The translations under genes and the position numbers were made by a program. This document shows, piece by piece, positions 52,722 to 60,765 of a DNA stretch of 64,000 nt. Position 1 is the stretch's first letter, and every line of letters begins with the position of its first letter. The DNA lies in contig DAOUFI010000004.1 of assembly GCA_034430175.1 (NCBI GenBank), forward strand, positions 139,198-203,197, given 5' to 3'. The notes under the pieces were generated by a model that made no database searches, had not been told where the DNA came from, and saw only the letters and a list, made by a program, of their open reading frames with translations. Source of the stretch: UBA6107 sp034430175 (lineage in GTDB: Bacteria; Chloroflexota; Anaerolineae; Anaerolineales; Anaerolineaceae).

Positions 52722-54203
52722 CTATTTGGCAAACCAACGCGGGTGCTCGGCGAATTTGAGGTTATCCAGCACAACGTGCAGGAAGGTACGAGTGACAACG
52801 ATGGCCGTGAACAGACTGACAAACACACCGATAGCCAGTGTCACTGCGAAACCCTTGACGATGGTCGCGCCGAACTGGCCGCCAAAGATGAAGAGGATCG
52901 CACAGGTGATCAAAGTGGAAATATTGGAATCACGGATGGAGGGCCAGGCACGTTTCCAGCCCAAGTCAATGGCCTGACGCAGACCGCGTCCGGCACGCAT
53001 CTCTTCCTTCATGCGTTCGAAGATAAGGATGTTCGCGTCGACGGCAACGCCGATGCTCAACACGAAACCGGCGATACCGGGCAGGGTAAGGGTGACGGGG
53101 ATGAGCTTGAACAGCGCGAAGCTGGTCATCACGTACATCGCCAGGGCGACGTCAGCAATGAGACCGGGCAGGCGGTAGAAGTAGATCATCAGGATGACGA
53201 TCATGGCCAGACCGATGATACCGGCCAGCACGGATTTGTCGACAGATTCCTGACCCAGGGTGGCGCCGACGGCTTCACTCTCGACCACCTTGAAGGGCAC
53301 GGGCAGCGCGCCATAGCGCAACTGCACCACCAGGTTGTTGGCGGTTTCAGCAGTGAAACTACCCTCGATCTGACCTTTGCCATCGGTGATGGCTGAGTTG
53401 ATCACAGGGCATTCAATCACCTCGTTGTCCAAAACGATCGCCAGGTATTCACCCTTATGGTTGGTGGTGAAATCAGAGAACACCTGCACGGCGTTGTCGT
53501 TCATCACAAATGAGATGTAATACTTGCCAAGGTTGCTCACACCGATGGCGACCGATTTGAGCGCGGTGCCTGACAAGACAGCCTGATAGGTCGGGGTTTC
53601 GGTGGTTCCGGTAGCTGCAGCGGTCGGTTCGGCGGTGGTGGCTTCAGTGGCTGCTTCGGTAGCCTCAAGCGTGGCGACAGCTGAATCAGGGGTCGCGGTG
53701 GGAGCCAATGTTTCGGTGGCAGCAGCGGTGTTGGTCGGGACAATGGTACCAGCGGCTGCTGCTTCGCGGGCTGCCATGTCGGTGTAGCTCACATTGACCT
53801 TCGTCCCTGGCTCCAGATAGGTGGAACCGGTGGAGACGAAAGCCAGTTGGCCAACTTCTTTGAGAGCAGCGATAACACTGGATGTATCTGTCAGACCGGG
53901 GAATTCACCGACGATGCGGTTTCCGCCGGAGGTCTGGAAATTGACTTCACTGACGCCCAGGGCGTTGGAACGATTAAGAAGGATTGTTTTCGCGTCTTCC
54001 AGTTCCTGTTGGGTGAGTGTTTGTCCGTTCGAGAGGTCAGCCTCGAGCAGCACGCGCATACCGCCGCGCAGGTCAAGGCCTAGTTGTGTTTCCATCGTGC
54101 GGTTGAAATTGCCAATGTGGATACCGGGGTTATTGGGTAAGATCGCCCATACCACAATGAGCCAAAACAACAGCACAAGGATGAACCGGGTGTTGTTCTT
54201 CAT
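52722..54203 (-). CDS. secD: Protein translocase subunit SecD with low-complexity insert
   Basis: 493 residues from MKNNTRFILVLL; GGAAGGAA lies seven bases upstream, so the GTG six codons earlier is less likely. LGLDLRGGMRVLLEADL, VDANILIFERMKEEMRAGRG and the six-helix core identify SecD. Between the P1 head segments lies a Thr/Ala/Glu/Pro-rich insert of ~45 residues (TATPDSAVATLEATEAATEA region), not found in E. coli SecD. The insert looks like a flexible extracytoplasmic linker. Confidence 0.95.
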   Translation of the reverse strand: MKNNTRFILVLLFWLIVVWAILPNNPGIHIGNFNRTMETQLGLDLRGGMRVLLEADLSNGQTLTQQELEDAKTILLNRSNALGVSEVNFQTSGGNRIVGEFPGLTDTSSVIAALKEVGQLAFVSTGSTYLEPGTKVNVSYTDMAAREAAAAGTIVPTNTAAATETLAPTATPDSAVATLEATEAATEATTAEPTAAATGTTETPTYQAVLSGTALKSVAIGVSNLGKYYISFVMNDNAVQVFSDFTTNHKGEYLAIVLDNEVIECPVINSAITDGKGQIEGSFTAETANNLVVQLRYGALPVPFKVVESEAVGATLGQESVDKSVLAGIIGLAMIVILMIYFYRLPGLIADVALAMYVMTSFALFKLIPVTLTLPGIAGFVLSIGVAVDANILIFERMKEEMRAGRGLRQAIDLGWKRAWPSIRDSNISTLITCAILFIFGGQFGATIVKGFAVTLAIGVFVSLFTAIVVTRTFLHVVLDNLKFAEHPRWFAK

Positions 54204-54590
54204 GCGTTGATTCCTTCCCACTTACGAAATTTCCAAGCAGTTGTTGATTTTACCCCTTTTTGCCGTGTCTGAGTATCCCTTGTGTCGAAGTGAAAGATAA
54301 ATTTCCCGCGAATAACGTTAATCCTTCATTGAGTGGACAGAGCACGTTGCGGTTCCCACACCCTGCTTCTTAGGACCATGTCCCAATACATGACATCACA
54401 ATCATATGTAAGGGCGGATTCCTCACTCGCCCTCTCCGGGCAGGTCGCGGACCTGCTCCATAATGAGGTTTCTTTTTGTGATTTTCGTGTTGCTTTGTTG
54501 TTAAAAGATTTACCGATAAATTTTGAGTAAAACCCGCCCGGAGCGAGATTTTGCTGGTATTTTCCTTGGAAAATTGCTAGAATAATCTTA

Positions 54591-55331
54591 ATGTCTTCTC
54601 GGCGTCCGTGCACAATTAAATATTTCCTCGCGGCACTAGCGGGTCTTATTATGCTGTCTGCCTGCGGTCCGCGCGTTGACATGTCATTGTCGCCCGAAGA
54701 GATCATCGCGAAAACCAGCGAGCGTATGCAGGGGCTGGAAGGCTTCTCATTTCTGCTTGATAGCACTGGCGCGCAGGCTTTTCTGGACGAACAGCATTAC
54801 TACGAGTTTAGCCAGATGGAGGGTGACTTCGCCGCTCCCGACCGCCTGCAGGCTGACATCCGTATCGTCACCCCCGGACTGGTCACTGACGTCAAGACCA
54901 TCTGCATCGGCGATCAGCAGTGGGAAACCAACTTCGCCACCGGCGCCTGGATCCTGTTGCCCCCCAACATGAGCTTTGACCCGATGCTGCTGTTTAACCC
55001 AGAGACCGGTGTACAGTCTATCGCCAATGACCTGACAGACCTCAAGCTGGAAGGCCTGGAAGAGCTAGAGACGATGCCCGGACAGAAGCTCTACCTCGTC
55101 ACCGGTCAGCTGGAAGGCCGGCATCTTTATGACCTCAGCTATGGCATGATGACGGACGGAAAGATGACCGCAAAACTGTGGATCGACCCGATTACTTTTG
55201 ACCTCTACCGCATGGAAATGACCGAACAAACCGGCAGCCCTGACGGCGAGAAGGTCTGGGTGATTGAATTTTGGAACATAAATACAACAGCTGAGATACA
55301 ACCTCCAGATATGACGACTGAACAACCATAG
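54591..55331 (+). CDS. LppX/LprG-like lipoprotein paired with MFS exporter
   Basis: 246 residues. Lipobox LSAC (Cys at ~25). EIIAKTSERMQGLEGFSFLLD, YYEFSQMEGDFAAPDRLQADI, GQQLEGRHLYD-like and AKLWIDPITFDLYRMEM fit the LppX_LprAFG fold, whose hydrophobic pocket carries glycolipids or triacylglycerol in mycobacteria. The next gene, 8 bases on, is a 14-TM MFS transporter: the same order as mycobacterial lprG-p55. The ribosome site is weak. Role in moving a lipid across the envelope is inferred from this pairing. Confidence 0.8.
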   Translation: MSSRRPCTIKYFLAALAGLIMLSACGPRVDMSLSPEEIIAKTSERMQGLEGFSFLLDSTGAQAFLDEQHYYEFSQMEGDFAAPDRLQADIRIVTPGLVTDVKTICIGDQQWETNFATGAWILLPPNMSFDPMLLFNPETGVQSIANDLTDLKLEGLEELETMPGQKLYLVTGQLEGRHLYDLSYGMMTDGKMTAKLWIDPITFDLYRMEMTEQTGSPDGEKVWVIEFWNINTTAEIQPPDMTTEQP

Positions 55332-55339
55332 AGGAGAAG

Positions 55340-56914
55340 ATGCGGGTCCAAAAGAAGCTTTCAACAGGGTGGATAATCGCGCTGATCGGCATACCGATTT
55401 TCATCGGCGCGCTAGACCTGACCGTGGTCTCCGCTGTTTTGCCCCACGTGATCTACGACCTCGAGCTACCCATCCAGACCCAGCTCGACAAAGCCGCCTG
55501 GATCGTTACCGGCTACCTCATGGCCTACAGCATCGCCATGAGTGTGATGGGGCACCTCTCCGATCTCTACGGACGGCGCAAGGTATTCCTCATTGCCCTG
55601 GTTATCTTTACCCTGGGCTCCTTCATGGTAGCCATCTCAGACACCTGGCTCACCTCTGCCGGGCTGCGTATCCATTACCTGTTCAGCCGTGAGCGCATGG
55701 ATGTGCCGACCTTTTCGCTCTACATCATCATCGCCTCGCGCGTCATTCAGGCACTGGGCGGCGGCGCGATGGTTCCAGTGGGCATGGCGCTCATCGGTGA
55801 CATCTACCCCGTGGGCAAGCGTTCGTGGGCGTTGGGCATTATCGCTGCCATCGACACAGCCGGCTGGGTGGTGGGTCATCTCTACGGTGGCATCGTCGTC
55901 TACTACTTCAACTGGCATCTCATCTTCTGGCTTAATATCCCTATCTGCGTCCTGGCATTTCTACTCATCTGGCGGGCGTTGCGCGGTATTCCTCAGGAGA
56001 CCAACATCCACAAGATCGACTGGGTGGGCGTGGCGCTCATTTCTGCTGTGCTCACGTTTCTGATCGTTGGCATTGGGGGCGGCGGTTCCGCTGACGTAAG
56101 CATCAGCGCCAACTCGCAGGACAAATCAGTGATTTGGTGGGCGCTGGTGGCTTCGGCTGCCTGCCTGGTGCTCACCATCTTGTGGGAGCGGCGTACTCGC
56201 TTCCCAATTTACGACCCTGCCCTCTTTAAGATCCGTAACCTGCTCACAGGAGGGGCGGCCAACCTGTTCATCGGCTGCGGCATGTTCATCGCCATCGCCA
56301 ACGTGCCCATCTACATCAATTCGGTCGGCACGGGCACGCTCGAACGCGGCGCCTGGGACAGTGGCTGGCTGCTTTCCGCGCTCACCATTCCAATTGCTCT
56401 GGCAGCCATCCCCGGCGGCTGGCTGACCCAGAAATTTGGCTATAAGGTCCCCGCGCTGGCAGGGATCGCGGTGGCAGGTGCTGGCTTTTTGTGGATGAAT
56501 CACTGGCGGGTAGATACAGCCTACTCAGCGATGATCCCGCAGCTTATCATTACTGGCATCGGCTTTGGCTTGACCTTTTCACCCATCGCCTCTGCCGCGC
56601 TCGATTCCGCGCCACCGCTGCAGCGCGGTACCGCATCCGCCATCGTGCTCACGCTGCGCCTCATCGGCATGACGGTGGGTGTATCTAGCATGACCATCTA
56701 CGACATCAACCGGGCGAATTCCATCATCCGCAAGTTGATCGCCGCAAATGCATCCGTGGGAGACATGGTCCGAATCAGTCAGGAAACACTGGTCAAGGTG
56801 ATCGATGAGACATTCCTCATCGCCGCCGTGCTTTGTGCCCTGACCTTTGTGATCATTTTATTTATTTCGAATAGAACGTTGGAAATTGGAGGAGGAAAAC
56901 ATGAGCGACAATAA
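55340..56914 (+). CDS. MFS transporter (DHA2-type, P55-like)
   Basis: 524 residues, 14 helices, from an ATG after GAGGAG. Motif A is GHLSDLYGRRKVF; the D1 region DLTVVSAVLPHVIYDL is typical of DHA2. An extra segment of about 25 residues (DTWLTSAGLRIHYLFSRERM) sits between helices 3 and 4. Coupling to an LprG-like lipoprotein suggests lipid or glycolipid export rather than simple drug efflux. The 3' end overlaps the DUF3352-like gene by 14 bases, making a three-gene operon. Confidence 0.9.
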   Translation: MRVQKKLSTGWIIALIGIPIFIGALDLTVVSAVLPHVIYDLELPIQTQLDKAAWIVTGYLMAYSIAMSVMGHLSDLYGRRKVFLIALVIFTLGSFMVAISDTWLTSAGLRIHYLFSRERMDVPTFSLYIIIASRVIQALGGGAMVPVGMALIGDIYPVGKRSWALGIIAAIDTAGWVVGHLYGGIVVYYFNWHLIFWLNIPICVLAFLLIWRALRGIPQETNIHKIDWVGVALISAVLTFLIVGIGGGGSADVSISANSQDKSVIWWALVASAACLVLTILWERRTRFPIYDPALFKIRNLLTGGAANLFIGCGMFIAIANVPIYINSVGTGTLERGAWDSGWLLSALTIPIALAAIPGGWLTQKFGYKVPALAGIAVAGAGFLWMNHWRVDTAYSAMIPQLIITGIGFGLTFSPIASAALDSAPPLQRGTASAIVLTLRLIGMTVGVSSMTIYDINRANSIIRKLIAANASVGDMVRISQETLVKVIDETFLIAAVLCALTFVIILFISNRTLEIGGGKHERQ

Positions 56915-58802
56915 CACATACCAGAACGTTCCACCCGGGCAGCAACCCCCCAGCCCGCAGTACCCCAATCAACAGGTACCCCCGCAGTACCCCAACCAGG
57001 GTTACCCGCAGCAACCCTACCCCGGTCAGGGATACCCGCAACAGCCTTACCCGGGCCAGGGATATCCCCAACAACCTTACCCGGGCCAGGGATATCCCCA
57101 GCAGCCATACGGCGGACAACCCTACCAGCCATATGGACCCGGCTACTATCAACCCCCGGTCAAGAAAAGCAAGACCGGCCTGATCATCGGTATCGTGGGT
57201 GGCGGCGTCGCACTCATCTTGCTCATCCTGCTACTCGTTCTCGACCCATTCGGGTTATTCGGCGGCGGTATGACCAGCATGGCTAAAAACGCGCCCGCAG
57301 ATTCAGATTTCTTCATGGCTGTCGATCTTAAGAGCCTTACCAGCAAAGAGGCCATGGATACCATTACCGCCTTTACCACTGCCGCCGATTCTGACATTCA
57401 GAATCAGGAAGACCTGATGAGTGAACTGGACGACTCCCTGGATGAAAGCTTGAATGTAACTTTCACTGAAGACATCCAACCCTGGATCGGACAATATGTG
57501 GGTGTTTCAATCAATGGAGCGTATGACAACGATTTCGACACCGATATAGTCATTGCCTTCCAGGTACGCAACACAGCCAAGGCGAAAGAATTTATTACCA
57601 AGCTCGAAAAAGGCTACGAGCGAAACAACGATGCCGAGTTTGACAGCACTACCTACAACGGTGTCACCATTGATGTGGGCACGAGTTATTACTATGACGT
57701 CATCAGCATCGCCCTTTCGGGCAAAGTGTTGCTGATCTCAACAAATGAAGACGCCATCAAAGACGCCATCAACGCGCAAAAGGGTAAGTCGCTCGCGAAT
57801 TCGGCTGATTATCAGAAACTCGCTAAAGCCCTGCCAAAGGATCGTGCCTTCTTCGTTTATGCCGGTGCTCAGCCGCTCATGAACACACTGGAAGACTCAA
57901 GCGATCTCTCTTATTACTTTTCCGGCGACATCAATACCGATATGGTCAAGGCAATGGCAGCTTCGATCAGCTTTGTAAGCCAGGGGGTCGCGGTTGATTC
58001 AGCCGTGCTCTATGATCCTGCCGAGTTGACCGATGCCCAGATCAACATGTTAAAATCCAACGGAGGCGTCAGCGACCTGCCTGCTTACTTCCCGGAAGAC
58101 ACGCTGGTATTCGCGGGTGGCAGCCATCTCGACCTGGCCTGGGAAGCTTATCGTGACATGATCGCCGAAGCTGTTGGCGAATCCGATTTTGACGATTCGA
58201 TGAGCATGCTCGAAGACGAGATCGGCTTCAACCTCGATACCGACCTCATGCCCATCCTCACCGGTGAATACGCGGTGGGAATCTATGAAGACAACGGCGG
58301 ATACTTTTCAGAATACGAGGGCGTCGACCTGGGTGGTATGGTCATCCTGCAATCTTCCGACCCCGAAAAGATGAAGAAATATGCTGAAGATCTGAAGAGT
58401 GCGCTCGAAGATTCCTACATGGACGTGAACAAAGAATCCTCCGACCCCTTCATTACCTGGAGCGTGAACGATGAGTATTACGATGAAACCATCTTTGGCT
58501 TCGGCGTGAAGAACGGCTACTTCATCCTCGGCACCAACCTGGATGACATACAGAGCGCGTTCAGCCAGAGTGCTTCGCTCAAGAACTCGGATCTCTTCCG
58601 CCAATCCTGGTCGGCATTCGAAAGCAGTATGAAGCCGGTATTCTACGTCAACTTCAGAGACGGACTGAGCATGCTGGAAGATCTCGATCCATACTCCGAC
58701 TTCAATATCCTCAGCCCCATTCAATGCATCGTCGGCGGTGTCTCCACCATGCAGAACAACATCACCAAGACCCGTATCCTGATCGTCATCGACAAGAATT
58801 AG
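56901..58802 (+). CDS. DUF3352-like membrane-anchored protein with Pro/Gln/Tyr repeats
   Basis: 633 residues from MSDNNTYQNV, after GGAGGA. Residues ~1-90 are P/Q/Y/G-rich, with four decapeptide repeats GYPQQPYPGQ (34-73). A single membrane helix follows (LIIGIVGGGVALILLILLLV). The large C-terminal region (~130-633) has the DUF3352 pattern: NAPADSDFFMAVDL, LDTDLMPILTGEYAVGIY and paired mixed domains. It faces outside the membrane. It overlaps the MFS gene by 14 bases, so a role with the lipid-export pair is likely. Confidence 0.85.
   Translation: MSDNNTYQNVPPGQQPPSPQYPNQQVPPQYPNQGYPQQPYPGQGYPQQPYPGQGYPQQPYPGQGYPQQPYGGQPYQPYGPGYYQPPVKKSKTGLIIGIVGGGVALILLILLLVLDPFGLFGGGMTSMAKNAPADSDFFMAVDLKSLTSKEAMDTITAFTTAADSDIQNQEDLMSELDDSLDESLNVTFTEDIQPWIGQYVGVSINGAYDNDFDTDIVIAFQVRNTAKAKEFITKLEKGYERNNDAEFDSTTYNGVTIDVGTSYYYDVISIALSGKVLLISTNEDAIKDAINAQKGKSLANSADYQKLAKALPKDRAFFVYAGAQPLMNTLEDSSDLSYYFSGDINTDMVKAMAASISFVSQGVAVDSAVLYDPAELTDAQINMLKSNGGVSDLPAYFPEDTLVFAGGSHLDLAWEAYRDMIAEAVGESDFDDSMSMLEDEIGFNLDTDLMPILTGEYAVGIYEDNGGYFSEYEGVDLGGMVILQSSDPEKMKKYAEDLKSALEDSYMDVNKESSDPFITWSVNDEYYDETIFGFGVKNGYFILGTNLDDIQSAFSQSASLKNSDLFRQSWSAFESSMKPVFYVNFRDGLSMLEDLDPYSDFNILSPIQCIVGGVSTMQNNITKTRILIVIDKN
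57000..57119 (+). repeat. Four tandem 30-bp coding repeats
   Basis: Units encode GYPQQPYPGQ three times and GYPQQPYGGQ once. The middle units are almost identical at the DNA level, so copy number may vary by slippage. Confidence 0.9.
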
Positions 58803-58825
58803 CCATAAGAATTTTCTACTCAATT

Positions 58826-58856
58826 CGTGGGGACGTCCGGTTTGGACGTCCCCACG
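58826..58856. repeat. 13-bp perfect hairpin after DUF3352-like gene
   Basis: CGTGGGGACGTCC (58826-58838) pairs with GGACGTCCCCACG (58844-58856), loop GGTTT. It lies 24 bases after the stop and may end that transcript, though no T-run follows. Its right arm overlaps the -35 zone of the ABC-F promoter. Confidence 0.8.
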
Positions 58857-58872
58857 ATTACTATGATATAAT
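58842..58872 (+). promoter_or_regulatory. Promoter of ABC-F leader
   Basis: TATAAT (58867-58872) is a perfect -10. A weak -35, TTGGAC (58842-58847), lies 19 bases upstream inside the hairpin arm. The start would fall near 58879, just before the leader peptide. Confidence 0.65.
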
Positions 58873-58900
58873 TCGGTTCCACTAAAAAGGAGCAGAACGC

Positions 58901-58921
58901 ATGGCTGGCAAGAACCTCTAA
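58901..58921 (+). CDS. Hexapeptide leader ORF (MAGKNL) of ABC-F gene
   Basis: ATG GCT GGC AAG AAC CTC TAA, with AAAAAGGAG eight bases upstream: a strong ribosome site for a seven-codon frame. It lies between a good -10 and an intrinsic terminator before an ABC-F gene. Tiny leader ORFs in this place are known for vmlR, msrD and similar genes, where a drug-stalled ribosome prevents terminator formation. Function here is inferred from this layout. Confidence 0.6.
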   Translation: MAGKNL

Positions 58922-58982
58922 CATAAAGTTTTTTTTCGGGTAGTCCGGGCTTTCGGCTTTTGCCGATCTTTTGTTTTTCGCG

Positions 58983-59014
58983 CCGTGGGATACTGCCCAC
59001 GGTTTTTGTTTTTA
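58983..59014 (+). terminator. Attenuator terminator before ABC-F gene
   Basis: CCGTGGG (58983-58989) pairs with CCCACGG (58996-59002), loop 6, then TTTTTGTTTTTA. It ends 16 bases before the ABC-F start codon. Upstream small stems (CGGC-TTTT-GCCG near 58954-58965) could form alternative pairings. Confidence 0.8.
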
Positions 59015-59029
59015 ATCACGAGGTTCAAT

Positions 59030-60667
59030 ATGCTTTCTGTCCACAACATCAATAAATCATTCGGGATTACCCCCGTGCTCAACAAAATATCCTTCAACAT
59101 TAATGCTGGTGAGAAGATCGGCCTCGTCGGGCCGAACGGCTGCGGTAAGACGACTTTGCTGCGCATCCTCGCGGGTCAGGAGCGCGCTGATAGCGGCCAT
59201 TTCTCGTTTACCCCAACCGGGACGGTGCCAGGCTATCTGCCCCAGGCGCTCGAATTCGCCGAGGATGAAACCCTGGGTAGCTATCTCAAGAAAATGCAAG
59301 GCGACAGCGCCACCCTGGAAAAACAACTGCAGGAACTTGCCGAAAAGCTGGCCGTGAACCCAGACCAAACCGGACTGCAACAGGAATACGATACCGTTCT
59401 CACCCGCCTGGGCGAGACTGCCGAAAGCGAGGTTGCTGCCCCCGCCCTGCTGGCTGCCTTCGCGTTGGATGAGCTACCGCGTGACCTGCCGGTGAGCGCG
59501 CTCAGCGGCGGGCAAAAGACCCGCCTGGGGTTGGCCGGGCTGCTGCTCTCGGGGTCAAGGTTGCTGCTGCTCGACGAGCCCACCAATCACCTCGATTTTG
59601 CCATGCTGGAGTGGTTGGAAGATTGGGTGCTGCATTCGCACGCAGCGGTGTTGATTGTTTCACACGACCGCGTTTTCCTCGACCGCACGGTGGATACCAT
59701 CTTGGAGCTGGACGGCCAGACGCATGAGCTCAGGGCCTACCCCGGTAACTACTCGGATTATCTCGATGCCAAGGAAGCGGAGCGTGCCCGCCACTGGCAG
59801 GAATACACTGACCAGCAGAACGAGATCCAACGCCTGCAATCAGCCGCCCGCCACGTGCGCGGTCTGGCTCAATTCCGCAAGGGCGGCAAGGCCGACAGCG
59901 GTGACAAGTTCGCCAAGGGCTTCTTCGCCAACCGTGGGCTGGCCACCGTCAAACGAGCCAAGAACATCGAGAAGCGCGTGGAACACCTGCTCACTGACGA
60001 GAAGATCGACAAACCGCGCGATTCCTGGCAAATGAAGATGGAATTCAGTGAGACTCCCTCGAGCAGCCGTCTGGTGCTCGCGCTGGACGATCTGAGCATC
60101 GGCTATGGCGATTCTGTGCTGCTGTCGCACCTCAATCAGACCCTCACCTACGGCGAGCACTGCGCGCTGATTGGGCCCAATGGCTGCGGTAAATCCACCC
60201 TGTTGCGCACCATCACCGGCAGGCTGCCAGCGCTCAGCGGACGGGTGAAGCTGGGTCCGAGTGTGCGCGCGGGTTTCATGGCCCAGGAACAGGAAGAACT
60301 CGTCCCCACCCTGTCGGTGCTGCAGAACCTGCAAAATATCGCGGCTATGAACGAGACGAACGCGCGCGCCTTTCTGCACAAGTACTTGTTCAGCGGCGAC
60401 GAGGCATTACAGCCAGTGAGCCAGTGTTCTTTCGGCATGCGCAGCCGCCTGGCGCTGGCTTGCCTGGTGGCCAGGGGCTGCAATTTTTTGCTGCTGGACG
60501 AGCCATTGAATCATCTTGACCTGCCCTCGCGCAACCAGTTCGAGCGCGCGCTAGCCAGCTTCGAGGGAACCGTGCTGGCCGTGGTACACGACCGTTTTTT
60601 CATCCAGAACTTCGCTACGAAGGTTTGGGAAATTGAAGATGGAGTGTTGAAGTCGTATGAAATATAG
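59030..60667 (+). CDS. ABC-F family ATPase (ribosome-protection-like)
   Basis: 545 residues from MLSVHNINKS; the frame extends upstream through the terminator but ACGAGG supports this start. Two ABC domains without membrane parts: Walker A GPNGCGKTT (34-42) and GPNGCGKST; Walker B LLLLDEPTNHLD and LLLDEPLNHLD. The first signature is LSGGQKTR; the second is diverged to CSFGMRSR. The interdomain linker (~225-320) is long and basic (HVRGLAQFRKGGKADSGDKF), the part that reaches the ribosomal exit site in antibiotic-resistance ABC-F proteins. Leader ORF plus terminator upstream supports a drug-inducible resistance type over a housekeeping type. Drug class unknown. Confidence 0.92.
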   Translation: MLSVHNINKSFGITPVLNKISFNINAGEKIGLVGPNGCGKTTLLRILAGQERADSGHFSFTPTGTVPGYLPQALEFAEDETLGSYLKKMQGDSATLEKQLQELAEKLAVNPDQTGLQQEYDTVLTRLGETAESEVAAPALLAAFALDELPRDLPVSALSGGQKTRLGLAGLLLSGSRLLLLDEPTNHLDFAMLEWLEDWVLHSHAAVLIVSHDRVFLDRTVDTILELDGQTHELRAYPGNYSDYLDAKEAERARHWQEYTDQQNEIQRLQSAARHVRGLAQFRKGGKADSGDKFAKGFFANRGLATVKRAKNIEKRVEHLLTDEKIDKPRDSWQMKMEFSETPSSSRLVLALDDLSIGYGDSVLLSHLNQTLTYGEHCALIGPNGCGKSTLLRTITGRLPALSGRVKLGPSVRAGFMAQEQEELVPTLSVLQNLQNIAAMNETNARAFLHKYLFSGDEALQPVSQCSFGMRSRLALACLVARGCNFLLLDEPLNHLDLPSRNQFERALASFEGTVLAVVHDRFFIQNFATKVWEIEDGVLKSYEI

Positions 60668-60671
60668 ATGA

Positions 60672-60746
60672 TCACCACGGAAGCACAGGGCGCACTTAGA
60701 AAAAATTTAGAGATTTTCTCTGTGAGCCCTGTGCTCTCTGTGGTGA
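60672..60746. repeat. Imperfect long inverted repeat between convergent genes
   Basis: Arms 60672-60691 (with CACCACGG and AGCACAGGGC) and 60725-60746 (GCCCTGTGCT and TGTGGTGA) flank an AT-rich loop. Fragments like ACCACGAA or CACAGAGAACGCAGAG appear in other gaps (11931, 22650). It may act as a bidirectional terminator or belong to a dispersed repeat family. Confidence 0.65.
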
Positions 60747-60765
60747 CTAATTTCATTAGCTAAAA

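Noticed and set aside
51705..53396. 563-codon plus-strand open frame
   Set aside because: It runs antisense through secF and secD; the translation is His/Asp/Gln-rich with no family pattern, and both opposite genes are unmistakable.
57000..57119. Short regular repeats as a CRISPR array
   Set aside because: They are in-frame coding repeats without spacers; no CRISPR-like repeat-spacer pattern was seen anywhere.
58308..59000. 230-codon minus-strand open frame
   Set aside because: Antisense to the DUF3352-like gene and crossing the ABC-F leader; no family pattern.
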